Part shown: positions 16,750-25,486 of the stretch, piece by piece
Position numbering within the stretch: the first letter of the stretch is position 1
How the letters are laid out: the number at the start of each line of letters is the position of its first letter
DNA from: Roseomonas aerilata DSM 19363
Lineage (GTDB): Bacteria; Pseudomonadota; Alphaproteobacteria; Acetobacterales; Acetobacteraceae
Reading direction: 5' to 3'
Assembly: GCF_000711725.1 (NCBI RefSeq)
Contig: NZ_JONP01000008.1
Location: 1-64,000, forward strand
DNA: 64,000 nucleotides
The notes under the pieces: generated by a model
What the model was told of the DNA's origin: nothing
Seen by the model: the letters and a program-made list of their open reading frames with translations, nothing else
Databases searched by the model: none
Translations under genes and position numbers: made by a program

Positions 16750-17549
16750 CCGTCGAGCACGAGGTTCCCCGCCGCCCGATGAGGTGCGGCATCGCCGGCA
16801 TTGGCCTGCTGGGTCCCGGCCTGCCCGGCTGGCAGGCGAGCCGCGCGGTACTTGCGGGCGGGGTGCCCTGGGAACCCGCGCCCGTCGCCCTGCCGCCGCC
16901 CGCCGCCCTGCCGCCGACCGAGCGGCGGCGCACCAGCCCCTCCGTGCGGCTCGCCCTCGCCGCCGCGGGCGAGGCGGCCGAGGGCTCGGGGCTGCCGCCG
17001 GCGGAACTGGAGACGGTCTTCGCCTCCTCCAACGGCGATGGCGCGGTCGTCGGCTCGATCCTCGAGGCGCTGACAGTGCCGGACGGGGCAATCTCGCCGA
17101 CGCAGTTCCACAACTCCGTGCACAACGCGGCCGCGGGATACTGGGGCATCGCCATGGGCTCTACCCGCGCCTCGGTGAGCCTCGGCGGGCATGACGACAG
17201 CTTCGCGACGGGGCTGGTACAGGCGGTGGCCTCCGTGGTGGCGAGGAGCGTGCCGGTGCTGTTCTGCGCCTATGACGCGCCGCTCGCGCCGCCGCTCGAC
17301 GCCAAGCGCCCCACCGACGCGCCCTTCGCCGTGGCGCTGGTGCTGGTGCCGGAGGGTGGCGTGCCGCTCTCGGTCGAGTTGGCGCCGGATGCGGAGGTGA
17401 CGCCCGCCGGTGAGATGGAGGCGCTGGCGCGGGGCAATCCCGCCGCGCGCTCCCTGCCGCTGCTGCGCGCGCTCGCGGCGGGCCGCGCCGCGCGGGTCGC
17501 GCTGCCGCTCGCCGATGGCGGCGCGGTGGTGCTTGAGGTCGGCGCGTGA
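16746..17549 (+). CDS. Chain-length factor, beta-ketoacyl synthase-like (ApeC-like)
   Basis: 267 residues from a GTG overlapping the KS stop by 4 nt. It is a truncated ketosynthase homologue without the active-site cysteine; the diagnostic segment SPTQFHNSVHNAAAGYW is typical of the chain-length-factor family of aryl polyene clusters. It is expected to pair with the upstream KS and set polyene length. The length (about 240-270 residues) is normal for the family, so this is not a broken KS. Confidence 0.87.
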   Translation: MTVEHEVPRRPMRCGIAGIGLLGPGLPGWQASRAVLAGGVPWEPAPVALPPPAALPPTERRRTSPSVRLALAAAGEAAEGSGLPPAELETVFASSNGDGAVVGSILEALTVPDGAISPTQFHNSVHNAAAGYWGIAMGSTRASVSLGGHDDSFATGLVQAVASVVARSVPVLFCAYDAPLAPPLDAKRPTDAPFAVALVLVPEGGVPLSVELAPDAEVTPAGEMEALARGNPAARSLPLLRALAAGRAARVALPLADGGAVVLEVGA

Positions 17550-17956
17550 CGCCGCAGGTGCCGCATGCCGGCGCGATGCGGCTGCTGGATCGCGTGCTGT
17601 CGCACGACGCCGATTCGATTCTCTGCGCCGCCGTCTCGCACCGTGACCCCGCGAACCCGCTGCGGCGGGACGGGATGCTGCCCGCCGTTTGCGGCGTGGA
17701 GTACGCCTTGCAGGCCATGGCCGCGCACGGGGCGCTGACGGGCGACGGCACGGCGCAGGCGGCCGGCTATCTCGCCAGCCTGCGCGGCGTCTCGCTCCGC
17801 GTCGCGCGGCTGGACAGCATCGCGGCGGATCTGCGCGTGGAGGCGCGTGCCCTCTCCCGCGCCGCGCGCGGCTTCGTCTACGCCTTCGAGGTATCGGCCG
17901 GGGGCGAGGCGCTGCTCTCGGGCCAGGCGGCCATCATCATCCCGGAGGCCGCATGA
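17546..17956 (+). CDS. Hotdog-fold 3-hydroxyacyl-ACP dehydratase (ApeP-like)
   Basis: 136 residues from a GTG overlapping the previous stop by 4 nt. It begins with VPHAGAMRLLDRVL-type sequence and has GMLPAVCGVEYALQAMAAHG, matching the second dehydratase family of aryl polyene clusters, which differs from the short FabZ-like one upstream. It probably works with the ketoreductase encoded next to form the conjugated double bonds. The 3' end overlaps the ketoreductase ATG by 4 nt. Confidence 0.83.
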   Translation: MTPQVPHAGAMRLLDRVLSHDADSILCAAVSHRDPANPLRRDGMLPAVCGVEYALQAMAAHGALTGDGTAQAAGYLASLRGVSLRVARLDSIAADLRVEARALSRAARGFVYAFEVSAGGEALLSGQAAIIIPEAA

Positions 17957-18669
17957 TCCGCGCGCTTGTCAGCGGCGGCGCGAGCCCGATCGGCGCCGCC
18001 ATCTCGCGCGCGCTGGCGCGGGACGAGCACCACGTCATCGTCCACGGCAGCGGCAATCCCGACCGCGCGCGCGCCGTCGCGGCGGAGATCGCCTCGGCCG
18101 GCGGCAGCGCGGAGGCCGTGGCCTTCGACCTGACGGACGCCGCCGCCTGCGAGGCCGCTCTCGCGCGGCTGCTGGAGGGCGGCGCCATCCAGGCCGTCGT
18201 GCACAACGCCGGCACGCATGACGACGCGCCGATGGCCGGCATGTCCGCGCGCCAGTGGCATTCCGTGGTGGACGTGTCGCTGAACGGCTTCTTCCACCTC
18301 GTGCAGCCGTTGCTGCTTCCCATGATCGGCACGCGCCGCGGGCGGATTGTCGCCATCTCCTCCGTCTCGGGCGTCATGGGCAATCGCGGCCAGGCGAACT
18401 ACGCGGCGGCGAAGGCCGGGCTGCACGGCGCGGTGAAATCCCTCTCGATGGAGTGTGCGCCGCGCGGCGTCACGGTCAACGCCGTCGCTCCCGGGCTGAT
18501 CGAGAGCCCCGCGGCAGAAGCGTTCACCAAGGAACAGATCCGCGCGATGGTGCCCGCCCGCCGGGCCGGCCGCCCGGAGGAGGTGGCGGAGCTGGTGGCC
18601 TTCCTCGCCTCCGACCGCGCGGCCTACATCACCGGGCAGGTCATCTCGATCAACGGGGGAATGGCGTGA
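17953..18669 (+). CDS. 3-ketoacyl-ACP reductase, FabG-type SDR (ApeQ-like)
   Basis: 238 residues. The Rossmann start is VSGGASPIGAAIS, followed by HNAGTHDDAP and the catalytic Tyr150 and Lys154 in YAAAKAGLHG, and a FabG-like end ISINGGMA. It reduces the beta-keto group of ACP-bound intermediates with NADPH. The position directly after the dehydratase and the 4-nt overlaps on both sides place it in the polyene pathway and not in primary fatty acid synthesis. Confidence 0.88.
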   Translation: MIRALVSGGASPIGAAISRALARDEHHVIVHGSGNPDRARAVAAEIASAGGSAEAVAFDLTDAAACEAALARLLEGGAIQAVVHNAGTHDDAPMAGMSARQWHSVVDVSLNGFFHLVQPLLLPMIGTRRGRIVAISSVSGVMGNRGQANYAAAKAGLHGAVKSLSMECAPRGVTVNAVAPGLIESPAAEAFTKEQIRAMVPARRAGRPEEVAELVAFLASDRAAYITGQVISINGGMA

Positions 18670-19202
18670 CCATCGAGACGCTTTCGACGCGCATCACCTA
18701 CGAAAACCCCTGGACCCGCGTGCGCGAGGACATCATCCGCCGTGCCGACGGCAGCCAGGGCCTCTACGGCGTCGTCGAGCGCTCCGATTTCGTGGTGGTG
18801 GTGCCCGTGCAGGACGGCCGCGTGACGCTCGTTGAGCAGTACCGCTACCCCGTGCGCGAGCGCCTTTGGGAATTCGTCATGGGCATGTGGGAAACCCGCC
18901 CGGGCATCGACCCCGCCGCGATCGCGGCCGGCGAGTTGCGCGAGGAGACCGGCCTCATCGCCGGCCGCATGACCTATGCCGGAGAGATGTTCCAGGGCGC
19001 CGGCTACTGCAACCAGCGCGGCCACGTCTTCCTGGCAACCGAGCTGACCCGCGGCGAAACCTCGCGCGAGGCAACCGAGCAGGACCTCATCTGCCGGGAT
19101 TTCTCGATGGCGGAACTCGAAGCCATGCTGCGCGACGGGGTGATCCGCGACGCGATGAGCATGGCCGCTTTCGGGCTGCTGCGGCTCAAGGGGCTGGTAT
19201 AA
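18666..19202 (+). CDS. NUDIX hydrolase at the end of the polyene operon
   Basis: 178 residues from a GTG overlapping the ketoreductase stop (GTGA). The core GELREETGL is a Nudix box, with Gly where the first Arg of the consensus usually stands, followed by AGEMFQGAGYCNQRGHVFLA. The sequence resembles ADP-ribose/nucleoside-diphosphate-sugar pyrophosphatases. The substrate is unknown. Translational coupling suggests co-expression with the polyene genes, but it may be a passenger. A composite palindromic element follows the gene. Confidence 0.82.
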   Translation: MTIETLSTRITYENPWTRVREDIIRRADGSQGLYGVVERSDFVVVVPVQDGRVTLVEQYRYPVRERLWEFVMGMWETRPGIDPAAIAAGELREETGLIAGRMTYAGEMFQGAGYCNQRGHVFLATELTRGETSREATEQDLICRDFSMAELEAMLRDGVIRDAMSMAAFGLLRLKGLV

Positions 19203-19225
19203 ATCGTGTCCTCTGGCGGGACCGA

Positions 19226-19466
19226 AGAGGGCTCTGCCCTCTCCGGACCTCACCCGCCAGGAGCCTGAGGCTTCTGGACCTGCATCTGGCTGTCGCGGAT
19301 GCGGTGATCGGGGCCGGTTCTTCTTGTGCCCTTCCTGCGCGTGCAGTCGCCTCGGGTCAGTGACCCGAGGCGCACCGGCCGTTGAGTAACTCCAACTCGA
19401 AGAAGATGATGATGGTGAGGGGCCCGGGGAGAGGAAGAATTCCTTCTTCCTCTCCCCGGAGTCACC
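19226..19466 (+). repeat. Composite palindrome element, copy 1
   Basis: Four inverted repeats in order: P1 19226-19242 (AGAGGGC arms), P2 19257-19277 (CCAGGAGCC arm, one mismatch), P3 19348-19372 (12-bp perfect arms CGCCTCGGGTCA), P4 19426-19457 (14-bp perfect arms, loop TTCC). It ends in GTCACC. It lies between the convergent NUDIX gene and EF-hand gene and may act as a bidirectional terminator. Confidence 0.85.
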
Positions 19467-19491
19467 CGCACCGCCCGTCGAAACCTGGCCG

Positions 19492-20379
19492 CTATTCCGT
19501 CCCGAGCAGGCCTTCGATCACCCCGCGCAGGAGCGAAACACCCTCGGACAGCCGCTCGAGGGCGAGGGGTCGTCCGCGCGCGTCGCCGGTGGTCGCGAGG
19601 CTGGCGCGGTCCTGGGTCAGTTCGCGGGCCGAGAGGCGACCGTCGCCGTCGTAGTCGAGGCTTTCCAGGGCAACTTTCGCGGCGGCCAGGCCGCCGAGGG
19701 TGCCGGCGCCGCCCGCGAGGCCCGCGAGTTCCGGCGTGGCCTCGGACTGGATGGAGATCAGCCAAGCCGCGCCGCGGAAGAGGCGGGCGAGTTCCGCCGT
19801 GCCGAGGAGGTTGTCGCCGGAGACATCGCCGACGCGGATGATGGCGGCCGCACAGTCCGGCACGCTGCCAACTCCGGGGCCAACCCCGGGGCCAACCCCG
19901 GGACCGGTGTCGGGCCCGCAGGCGGCTTCCAGCACCTCGATGGCCCCGAGGAAGGCGACGCCCTCTCCCTGGGCGGCGAAGGGGAGAGGGGTGGCGGGGC
20001 AGCGGCGCCAGGTGGTGACAGGCGCATCCCCGGGCAGGCGGTCGTCGCGAGTCTTGTTGGTGGGCTCGGCGGTTTCCAGCGCCGGCCCGGCGGCGCGGAG
20101 AAGGAGGCGCGGGGCCTCGGCGCCGCGGCCGGTGCCGATGGTCCAGCCGGATGCCGTGCGCGTCTCGGTGAAGCGGAGGAGGCGGGCGGGGCCGTCGGAC
20201 GGCACGCGCGCGGCGCCGCGGGCGGAGAGGACGAGCATGGTGGCCGGCGAGGTGCAGTCGCCCGCGAACCAGGCGCCGCGCAGGGCCTCCGGCACCGGGG
20301 TGAGGGGCTGCGTCCCCTGCGCCCGGGCCACGAGGGGCAGGAGGAGGGCGAGGACGAGGACGAGGAGAGGGCGGATCAT
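19492..20379 (-). CDS. Secreted protein with two EF-hand-like loops
   Basis: 295 residues with a clear Sec signal peptide (hydrophobic 4-18, cleavage near ARAQ). The central part is unrecognised, with paired cysteines. Residues 159-171 are a GPGVGPGVGPGVG repeat. Two calcium-binding-type loops follow: 185-196 (DVSGDNLLGTAE) and 242-253 (DYDGDGRLSARE), the second a good EF-hand consensus. It is probably a periplasmic or secreted calcium-responsive protein. Its start overlaps the stop of the upstream repeat protein by 4 nt (ATGA), so the two are likely partners. No enzymatic function can be assigned. Confidence 0.75.
   Translation of the reverse strand: MIRPLLVLVLALLLPLVARAQGTQPLTPVPEALRGAWFAGDCTSPATMLVLSARGAARVPSDGPARLLRFTETRTASGWTIGTGRGAEAPRLLLRAAGPALETAEPTNKTRDDRLPGDAPVTTWRRCPATPLPFAAQGEGVAFLGAIEVLEAACGPDTGPGVGPGVGPGVGSVPDCAAAIIRVGDVSGDNLLGTAELARLFRGAAWLISIQSEATPELAGLAGGAGTLGGLAAAKVALESLDYDGDGRLSARELTQDRASLATTGDARGRPLALERLSEGVSLLRGVIEGLLGTE
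19871..19906. repeat. Three 12-bp tandem units in coding sequence
   Basis: Three near-identical 12-bp GC-rich units encode the Gly-Pro-Gly-Val repeats of the EF-hand protein. Copy number could vary by slippage without breaking the frame. Confidence 0.7.
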
Positions 20380-21860
20380 GGCAAGGGCACCTCGATGCCG
20401 GCGCAGAGGTCCACGGGCTCGCGCGTCGCCTCGCGGCCGTCGCGCAGCACGGCGGTCAGGCGGGCCGCGCAGCCGGCGCCCTCGGGTGGGGCGACGTCAA
20501 GCGTCTCGTTGCGGCCGAGCACGGTGGCGCCAAGGCGGTCCGGCCCGCGCGGGGCGCCGGGCGCGTCGATGTAGAGTTCCACGATCGGCAGCGCCGCGGT
20601 GTTGCGCAGGCGGATGCTGCCGGGGCGGGGACCTTCGTCCTCCTCGCCCTCGTCGATGCGCGCGGCGGTGGTCCAGCCCGGGCGGACGACGATCGTGGCG
20701 GTCTGGCAGATGTTCACCTCCCGCCGCTCCTCCGCGCCGCCGGTCGGGAAGACGACGCGGAGATCGACCACGCAGTCCACGGGCAGGGTGAGGAGCTGGC
20801 GCTCGCCCCGGGCGAGGCCACCGGGTAGGCGCTCCGGCCCCCAGTCGCCCTCGGTGGAGGAGGAGACGTAGACCTCGTCGATGCGGGCGAGGTGGCGGTT
20901 GACGAAGGTGACGCCCCGCTCGGGCGGACGGGGGATGCCGCTGCCATCGAAGGTGACGTCTGCCTGGCGGCAGAGATCGACGTCGCGCCGTGCCTCGGCC
21001 GAGCCGTCGGCATAGGTGGCGCGGAGATCGGCCGTGCAACCGGGCAGGCGGAGGCGCAGGCGGAAGGTGCTGCCGTCGGGCGCGGATTCGCTGCCCATCC
21101 GGTTCACGCCCCAGCCATCCTCCGCGTTCAGCGCGGGGGAGCGGCCGCCGGGGACGACGTGCAGGCCGGCGAGCACGCGGCCGGAGCGGTTCGCGACCGT
21201 CATCTCCCGCCAGGTGAGGGAGGGATCGGCGAGGGTCACGCGCGCGTTGCGGCAGACATCGGTGCGCGGGCGCGCGACCTCGGTGCCGTCGGCCAGCACC
21301 GCGGTGATGTCGAAGACGCAGTCGCGCCGGCGGCCGAGGCGGAGGCGGTAGGGGCGGCCGGCGGGCACGATCTCGGCGCCCAGCCGGTCGGGACCGCGGG
21401 GAGCGCCGGCGGGGGCCGCGTAGAGCTCGTGGAGGTCGAGGTCGGTGTCGTTGTTGACCACCACCTCCCGCGAGGGGGCGGAGGGGTCGCCGAGGACGAC
21501 GCGCGGGCTGCGGCAGAGGTCCACGCGGCGCTCGTCGGCCGTTTCATCGGCCAGGATCGCGCGCAGCGACCAGGCGCAGGCCTGGTTGCGCCCGAGGCGG
21601 AGGCGAAGGCTGCTGCCGGGCGGCAGGGTATCGGCGCCCAGGCGGTCCGGGCCCGGGTCCGTCTCCGTGGCGGGGGCTAGGTAGAGCTCGCGCACCGCCA
21701 TGCCGGTCTCGTTGGCGATCACCGCCTCGCGCTCGGCGCTCGCCCGGCCGGGCGACTGCGCGGGGGCCGGCAACGCGCCGAGGAGGAGGGCGAGGAGCCC
21801 TGCCGCCAACCCGAGTCCAGCCCTGGACCCCGGCGATGAGCCGGGCAGGAACCCACGCAT
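20376..21860 (-). CDS. Secreted protein with five cysteine-paired repeat domains
   Basis: 494 residues from ATG 21860, preferred over in-frame Met codons further upstream because the signal peptide begins here (hydrophobic LGLAAGLLALLLGALPAPAQ). The mature protein is five tandem domains of 75-95 residues. Each has Asn-x-x (start), an ELY-type strand, GPDRLG, an RLRLGR strand, one Cys, D(G)xE, and a closing D-L-C or equivalent. The Cys pair could form one disulfide per domain. Similar Acetobacteraceae proteins are usually named only 'Tat pathway signal protein', from memory, though I see no twin-arginine motif. It is coupled to the EF-hand gene. The function is unknown; binding or adhesion is a guess. 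Confidence 0.72.
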   Translation of the reverse strand: MRGFLPGSSPGSRAGLGLAAGLLALLLGALPAPAQSPGRASAEREAVIANETGMAVRELYLAPATETDPGPDRLGADTLPPGSSLRLRLGRNQACAWSLRAILADETADERRVDLCRSPRVVLGDPSAPSREVVVNNDTDLDLHELYAAPAGAPRGPDRLGAEIVPAGRPYRLRLGRRRDCVFDITAVLADGTEVARPRTDVCRNARVTLADPSLTWREMTVANRSGRVLAGLHVVPGGRSPALNAEDGWGVNRMGSESAPDGSTFRLRLRLPGCTADLRATYADGSAEARRDVDLCRQADVTFDGSGIPRPPERGVTFVNRHLARIDEVYVSSSTEGDWGPERLPGGLARGERQLLTLPVDCVVDLRVVFPTGGAEERREVNICQTATIVVRPGWTTAARIDEGEEDEGPRPGSIRLRNTAALPIVELYIDAPGAPRGPDRLGATVLGRNETLDVAPPEGAGCAARLTAVLRDGREATREPVDLCAGIEVPLP

Positions 21861-22098
21861 GAGAGACTTCCGGTCCGTCCCAAGCCGGCCCGCCCGGCGT
21901 GGTGCGGTGCAGGATCGTCGCATGAAAGCCACGGCGCAATTGCCGAAAAGACACAGTCGCCTCGCCGTCTCGCGGCTGCCTCTCCGGGTTCGTTCAAGCC
22001 GGCGCGATCATCCCGGGCTTTGATGCCGGGGGCGAATTCATCTCCGGACGGAGCCGGCCTAAGGTGGGCGCGACCTGACCTCCGGGAGGAACGCACGC

Positions 22099-23088
22099 AT
22101 GAACAGCCACCTTGTCCGCCGTCGCCAGTTGCTGGCGGGGGCCGCGGCGCTGCCCCTCGCGGCCGCACCCTTCGCGCATCAGGCAGGGGCGCAGGGAACG
22201 CAGCGCTACGCGGCGCTGAGCATGTTCATCCCCGCCGCGCCCGGCGGCGGGTGGGACGGGCTGGGCCGCGCGATCGAGCAGGTGGCACGCCCGGCGGGGC
22301 TGGTGGGCTCCATCCAGTTCGAGAACGTGGGTGGTGCCGGCGGCGCGGTGGGCCTGCCGCGCTTCGTGGCCCAGCGCCGCGGCCGGCCGGAGGCGCTGAT
22401 GGTGGCCGGCGCCGTGATGGTCGGCGCGACGCTGACCAACAAGAGCCCGGTGACGATCAAGGACGTGACGCCGGTCGCGCGGCTGACCGACGAGAGCTCC
22501 GCGATCGTGGTGCCGGCGAACTCCGACATCCAGGACGTCAAGGGCCTGATGGACGCGCTGAAGGCCGGCCCCGGCGCGGTTTCCGTCGGCGGCGGCTCGG
22601 CGGGCGGCATCGACCACATCCTGCTCGGGCTGCTCATCAAGTCCGTCGGCCGCAACGCGCGGGAGGCCTCCTACGTCGCCTTCGCGGGCGGCGGGCCGGC
22701 CCAGGCGGCGATCCTCGGCGGGCAGGTGAAGGCCGGCATCTCCGGCTATTCGGAGTTCGCCGAGCAGATCAAGTCCGGCCGGATGCGCGCGCTGGCGACG
22801 AGCGGGGAGACGCGGATCGACCCCAACGTGCCGACCCTGAAGGAGAGCGGGATCGACATCGTCGTCGGCAACTGGCGCGGCCTCTTTGCGCCGCCCGGTA
22901 TCAATGCCGAGGCGCGGGCGAACCACGCGCGCTTCGCGGCCGAGCTGCACGCGCTGCCCGCCTGGAAGGAGCTGCTGCAAACCCGCGGCTGGGAGGACGC
23001 CTACATGGAGGGGCCGGCCTTCGAGGAGTTCCTGCGCAGGGACAGCGAGGCGACGCTCACGGTGCTGAAGGAAATCGGGCTGGCCTGA
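22099..23088 (+). CDS. tctC: Tripartite tricarboxylate transporter substrate-binding protein (TctC/Bug)
   Basis: 329 residues with a strong ribosome site (GGGAGGAA) upstream. A twin-arginine-like signal (RRRQLLAGAAALPLAAAP, cut near AGAQ) is followed by the Bug fold: MFIPAAPGGGWD near the N-terminus binds the carboxylate, then PVARLTDES, GGGSAGGIDH and VPTLKESG. It captures a carboxylate in the periplasm for TctAB, encoded directly downstream. The substrate cannot be inferred. Confidence 0.92.
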   Translation: MNSHLVRRRQLLAGAAALPLAAAPFAHQAGAQGTQRYAALSMFIPAAPGGGWDGLGRAIEQVARPAGLVGSIQFENVGGAGGAVGLPRFVAQRRGRPEALMVAGAVMVGATLTNKSPVTIKDVTPVARLTDESSAIVVPANSDIQDVKGLMDALKAGPGAVSVGGGSAGGIDHILLGLLIKSVGRNAREASYVAFAGGGPAQAAILGGQVKAGISGYSEFAEQIKSGRMRALATSGETRIDPNVPTLKESGIDIVVGNWRGLFAPPGINAEARANHARFAAELHALPAWKELLQTRGWEDAYMEGPAFEEFLRRDSEATLTVLKEIGLA

Positions 23089-23095
23089 GCGGCGG

Positions 23096-23115
23096 GCCGG
23101 GGGCAGACCCCCGGC
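23096..23115 (+). terminator. GC hairpin between tctC and tctB
   Basis: A perfect 8-bp stem (23096-23103 GCCGGGGG with 23108-23115 CCCCCGGC, 4-nt loop) lies just after the tctC stop. There is no long U-tract. It probably serves as a partial terminator or mRNA stabiliser that keeps binding-protein expression above that of the membrane subunits, as is common in binding-protein operons. Confidence 0.6.
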
Positions 23116-23197
23116 TTCCACTCTCCCACGCCCCCGTGCCATTCAGGCGCCCCCCCTGAGGCCCGCAGTCCGGCGTGGCAGGGCCAGGAACGAACGC

Positions 23198-23707
23198 ATG
23201 AACCAGCTATCCCACCGGGCAGGAACGGCAGCCGGGACGCCGCGGGCCGACCTCGTCGTCGGCCTTGGCGTCGTCGTGCTCGGCCTGCTCGTGCTCTACG
23301 CCGCCTGGGCGATCCCTGAATCCCCGCTCTACGCGCAGGTGGGGGCGAAGGCGGTCCCCTATCTCGTCGGCGTCATCCTGGTGGCGCTCGGCATCGGGCT
23401 TTCGGCCACCGCGGCCAAGGGCGGCTGGAGCCACGGGCTCGAGGAGGAGATGGCGGCACCGCCGACGAACTGGCGGGCGCTCGGCCTGCTGGGGGCGGGG
23501 CTCGTCGTGCAGCTCGCGCTCATCGACTGGCTCGGCTTCGTCATCGCGGCGACGATCCAGTACGTGCTCGTCTGCTCGGCCTTCGGCTCGAGGCGGCCGC
23601 TGCGGGACCTGCTGATCGGGATCCTGGTGACGCTCGGCGCCTATATCGCCTTCGCGAGGCTGCTCGGCGTGAACATCGGCGCGGGCGTGCTGGAGGGAAT
23701 CATCTGA
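23198..23707 (+). CDS. tctB: Tripartite tricarboxylate transporter small membrane subunit TctB
   Basis: 169 residues with four predicted membrane helices (about 24-42, 52-68, 92-113, 118-160 in two parts), typical of TctB/DUF1468. A cytoplasmic loop after helix 2 is rich in acidic residues (LEEEMAAPP). It is the small subunit that partners TctA. The stop overlaps the tctA ATG by 1 nt. Confidence 0.88.
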   Translation: MNQLSHRAGTAAGTPRADLVVGLGVVVLGLLVLYAAWAIPESPLYAQVGAKAVPYLVGVILVALGIGLSATAAKGGWSHGLEEEMAAPPTNWRALGLLGAGLVVQLALIDWLGFVIAATIQYVLVCSAFGSRRPLRDLLIGILVTLGAYIAFARLLGVNIGAGVLEGII

Positions 23708-25206
23708 TGGACTCCGTCGCCGGCCTCGCCATGGGGTTTGCCAACGCGCTGACGCCCATCAACCTCGGCTGGGCGCTGCTCGGCTGCTTCCTCGGCACCG
23801 CGATCGGCGTGCTGCCGGGCATCGGGCCGGCGCTGACCATCGCGCTGCTGCTGCCCGTCACCTTCAAGGTGGAGGCGACGGGCGCCTTCATCCTCTTCTG
23901 CGGCGTCTTCTACGGCGCGATGTACGGGGGATCGACGACCTCGATCCTGCTGAACACGCCCGGTGAATCCGGCTCGATCATCACCGCGCTGGAGGGCGCG
24001 AAGATGGCCCGCAACGGGCGGGCGGGGCCGGCGCTGGTCACGGCGGCGGTGGGCTCCTTCGTCGCCGGCACGGTCGGGACGCTCGGTATCTCCTTCATCG
24101 GCCCGATCGTGGTGGATCTGGCGCTGAAGCTGGGGCCGGCGGAGTACTTCTCCCTCATGCTGCTCTGCTTCGTCACCGTCTCCGCGGTGCTGGGCGGCTC
24201 GGCGCTGCGCGGGCTCACCTCGCTCGCCTTCGGGCTGATGCTGGGGCTGGTCGGCATCGATCTTCAAACGGGACAGCCGCGCCTCACCTTCGGCGTGCCG
24301 GAGCTGCTGGACGGGGTGAACGTGGTGCTCGTCGCCGTCGCGCTGTTCGCGGTGGGGGAGACGATGTACCTCGCCTGGCGCCATGTGGAGGGCGGGCAGG
24401 AGGTTCGCGAGATCGGCCGCCTGTGGATGAGCGCCACCGACTGGCGGCGCAGCATCGGCCCCTGGATCCGTGGCTCTCTTCTCGGCTTTCCCTTCGGCGT
24501 GCTGCCCGCCGGCGGCACCGAGATGCCGACGATGCTGAGCTATTACGCTGAGCGGAAGATGGTAAAGCCGGAGTTCCGCGACGAATTCGGCACCACCGGC
24601 GCGATCGAGGGCGTGGCGGGGCCGGAGGCGGCGAACAACGCCGCCGCCGCCGGCATCCTCGTGCCGATGCTGACGCTGGGCCTGCCGACATCGGCCACCG
24701 CCGCGATCATGCTCTCGGCCTTCCAGTCCTACGGCATCCAGCCGGGGCCGATGCTGTTCACGCAGCAGCCGGTGCTCGTCTGGACGCTCATCGCCTCGCT
24801 CTACATCGCGAACGTCATGCTCGTGGTGCTGAACCTGCCGCTGGTCGGGCTCTGGGCGCGCATCTTGAAGATCCCGACACCGCAGCTCTACGCGGGTATC
24901 CTCGTCTTCGCGACGATCGGCACCTACGGGATCAGCAACTCCGTGACGGATCTCGTGCTGCTCTACGGCATCGGCATCATTGCGATGTTCATGCGCCGCT
25001 TCGACTTTCCGACGGCGCCCGTGGTGATCGGCATGATCCTGGGGCCGATGGCGGAGCAGGCGCTGCGTCAGGCGCTGACGATCAGCCAGGGCGACTGGAC
25101 GACCTTCCTGACACGCCCGATCTCGGCCACGATCCTCGCGCTGGCCGTTGTGGCGCTGGTGGGGCCGCGGCTCTGGGCATTCCGGCAGCGTCGGGCGGAG
25201 GGGTAG
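23707..25206 (+). CDS. tctA: Tripartite tricarboxylate transporter large membrane subunit TctA
   Basis: 499 residues, polytopic with about 10-12 helices. Family motifs: [39 protein letters not shown] and, in the second half, [15 protein letters not shown] and [22 protein letters not shown]. It is the main permease subunit driving uptake with an ion gradient, fed by TctC. It is followed immediately by a composite palindromic element. Confidence 0.94.
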   Translation: MDSVAGLAMGFANALTPINLGWALLGCFLGTAIGVLPGIGPALTIALLLPVTFKVEATGAFILFCGVFYGAMYGGSTTSILLNTPGESGSIITALEGAKMARNGRAGPALVTAAVGSFVAGTVGTLGISFIGPIVVDLALKLGPAEYFSLMLLCFVTVSAVLGGSALRGLTSLAFGLMLGLVGIDLQTGQPRLTFGVPELLDGVNVVLVAVALFAVGETMYLAWRHVEGGQEVREIGRLWMSATDWRRSIGPWIRGSLLGFPFGVLPAGGTEMPTMLSYYAERKMVKPEFRDEFGTTGAIEGVAGPEAANNAAAAGILVPMLTLGLPTSATAAIMLSAFQSYGIQPGPMLFTQQPVLVWTLIASLYIANVMLVVLNLPLVGLWARILKIPTPQLYAGILVFATIGTYGISNSVTDLVLLYGIGIIAMFMRRFDFPTAPVVIGMILGPMAEQALRQALTISQGDWTTFLTRPISATILALAVVALVGPRLWAFRQRRAEG

Positions 25207-25211
25207 GCGCC

Positions 25212-25462
25212 GGTGGCCCTTGGAGAGGGCTCTGCCCTCTCCGGACCTCCGGGTGAGCGCGCAGCGTTCATCCGGCGCCCGCCAAGGGCCTGAGGCCCTT
25301 GGATCCTCTTCTGGTTTCCGCGGAACCTTCCTGTGAGCCACGTCGCCTCGGGTCAATGACCTGAGGCGCACCGGCCGCAGGGCATCGCAAACCCTCAGAA
25401 AAAGATGATGGCGAGGGGTTCGGGGAGAGGAAGAATTCCTTCTTCCTCTCCCCGAAGTCACC
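25212..25462 (+). repeat. Composite palindrome element, copy 2
   Basis: Bounded by GGTGGC (25212) and GTCACC (to 25462). P1 25224-25240, P2 25282-25302 (CCAAGGGCC arms), P3 25344-25368 (one mismatch), P4 25422-25453 (14-bp arms). It begins 5 nt after the tctA stop and ends 24 nt before the GH15 gene's stop codon, between convergent genes. Confidence 0.87.
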
Positions 25463-25486
25463 AGTACCGCACGGCAAGACCTGCCC

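Noticed and set aside
16746-17549. Chain-length factor as a broken ketosynthase pseudogene
   Set aside because: The length, the missing Cys and the SPTQFHNSVHN segment are normal for the chain-length-factor family.
19426-19457. GAATTC-centred palindromes as restriction-related sites or simple terminators
   Set aside because: They always occur as the fourth part of the same composite element, with conserved spacers, so they are better described as part of it.
23641-25461. 606-codon minus-strand frame opposite tctA
   Set aside because: His/Arg-rich shadow; TctA motifs are clear on the plus strand.
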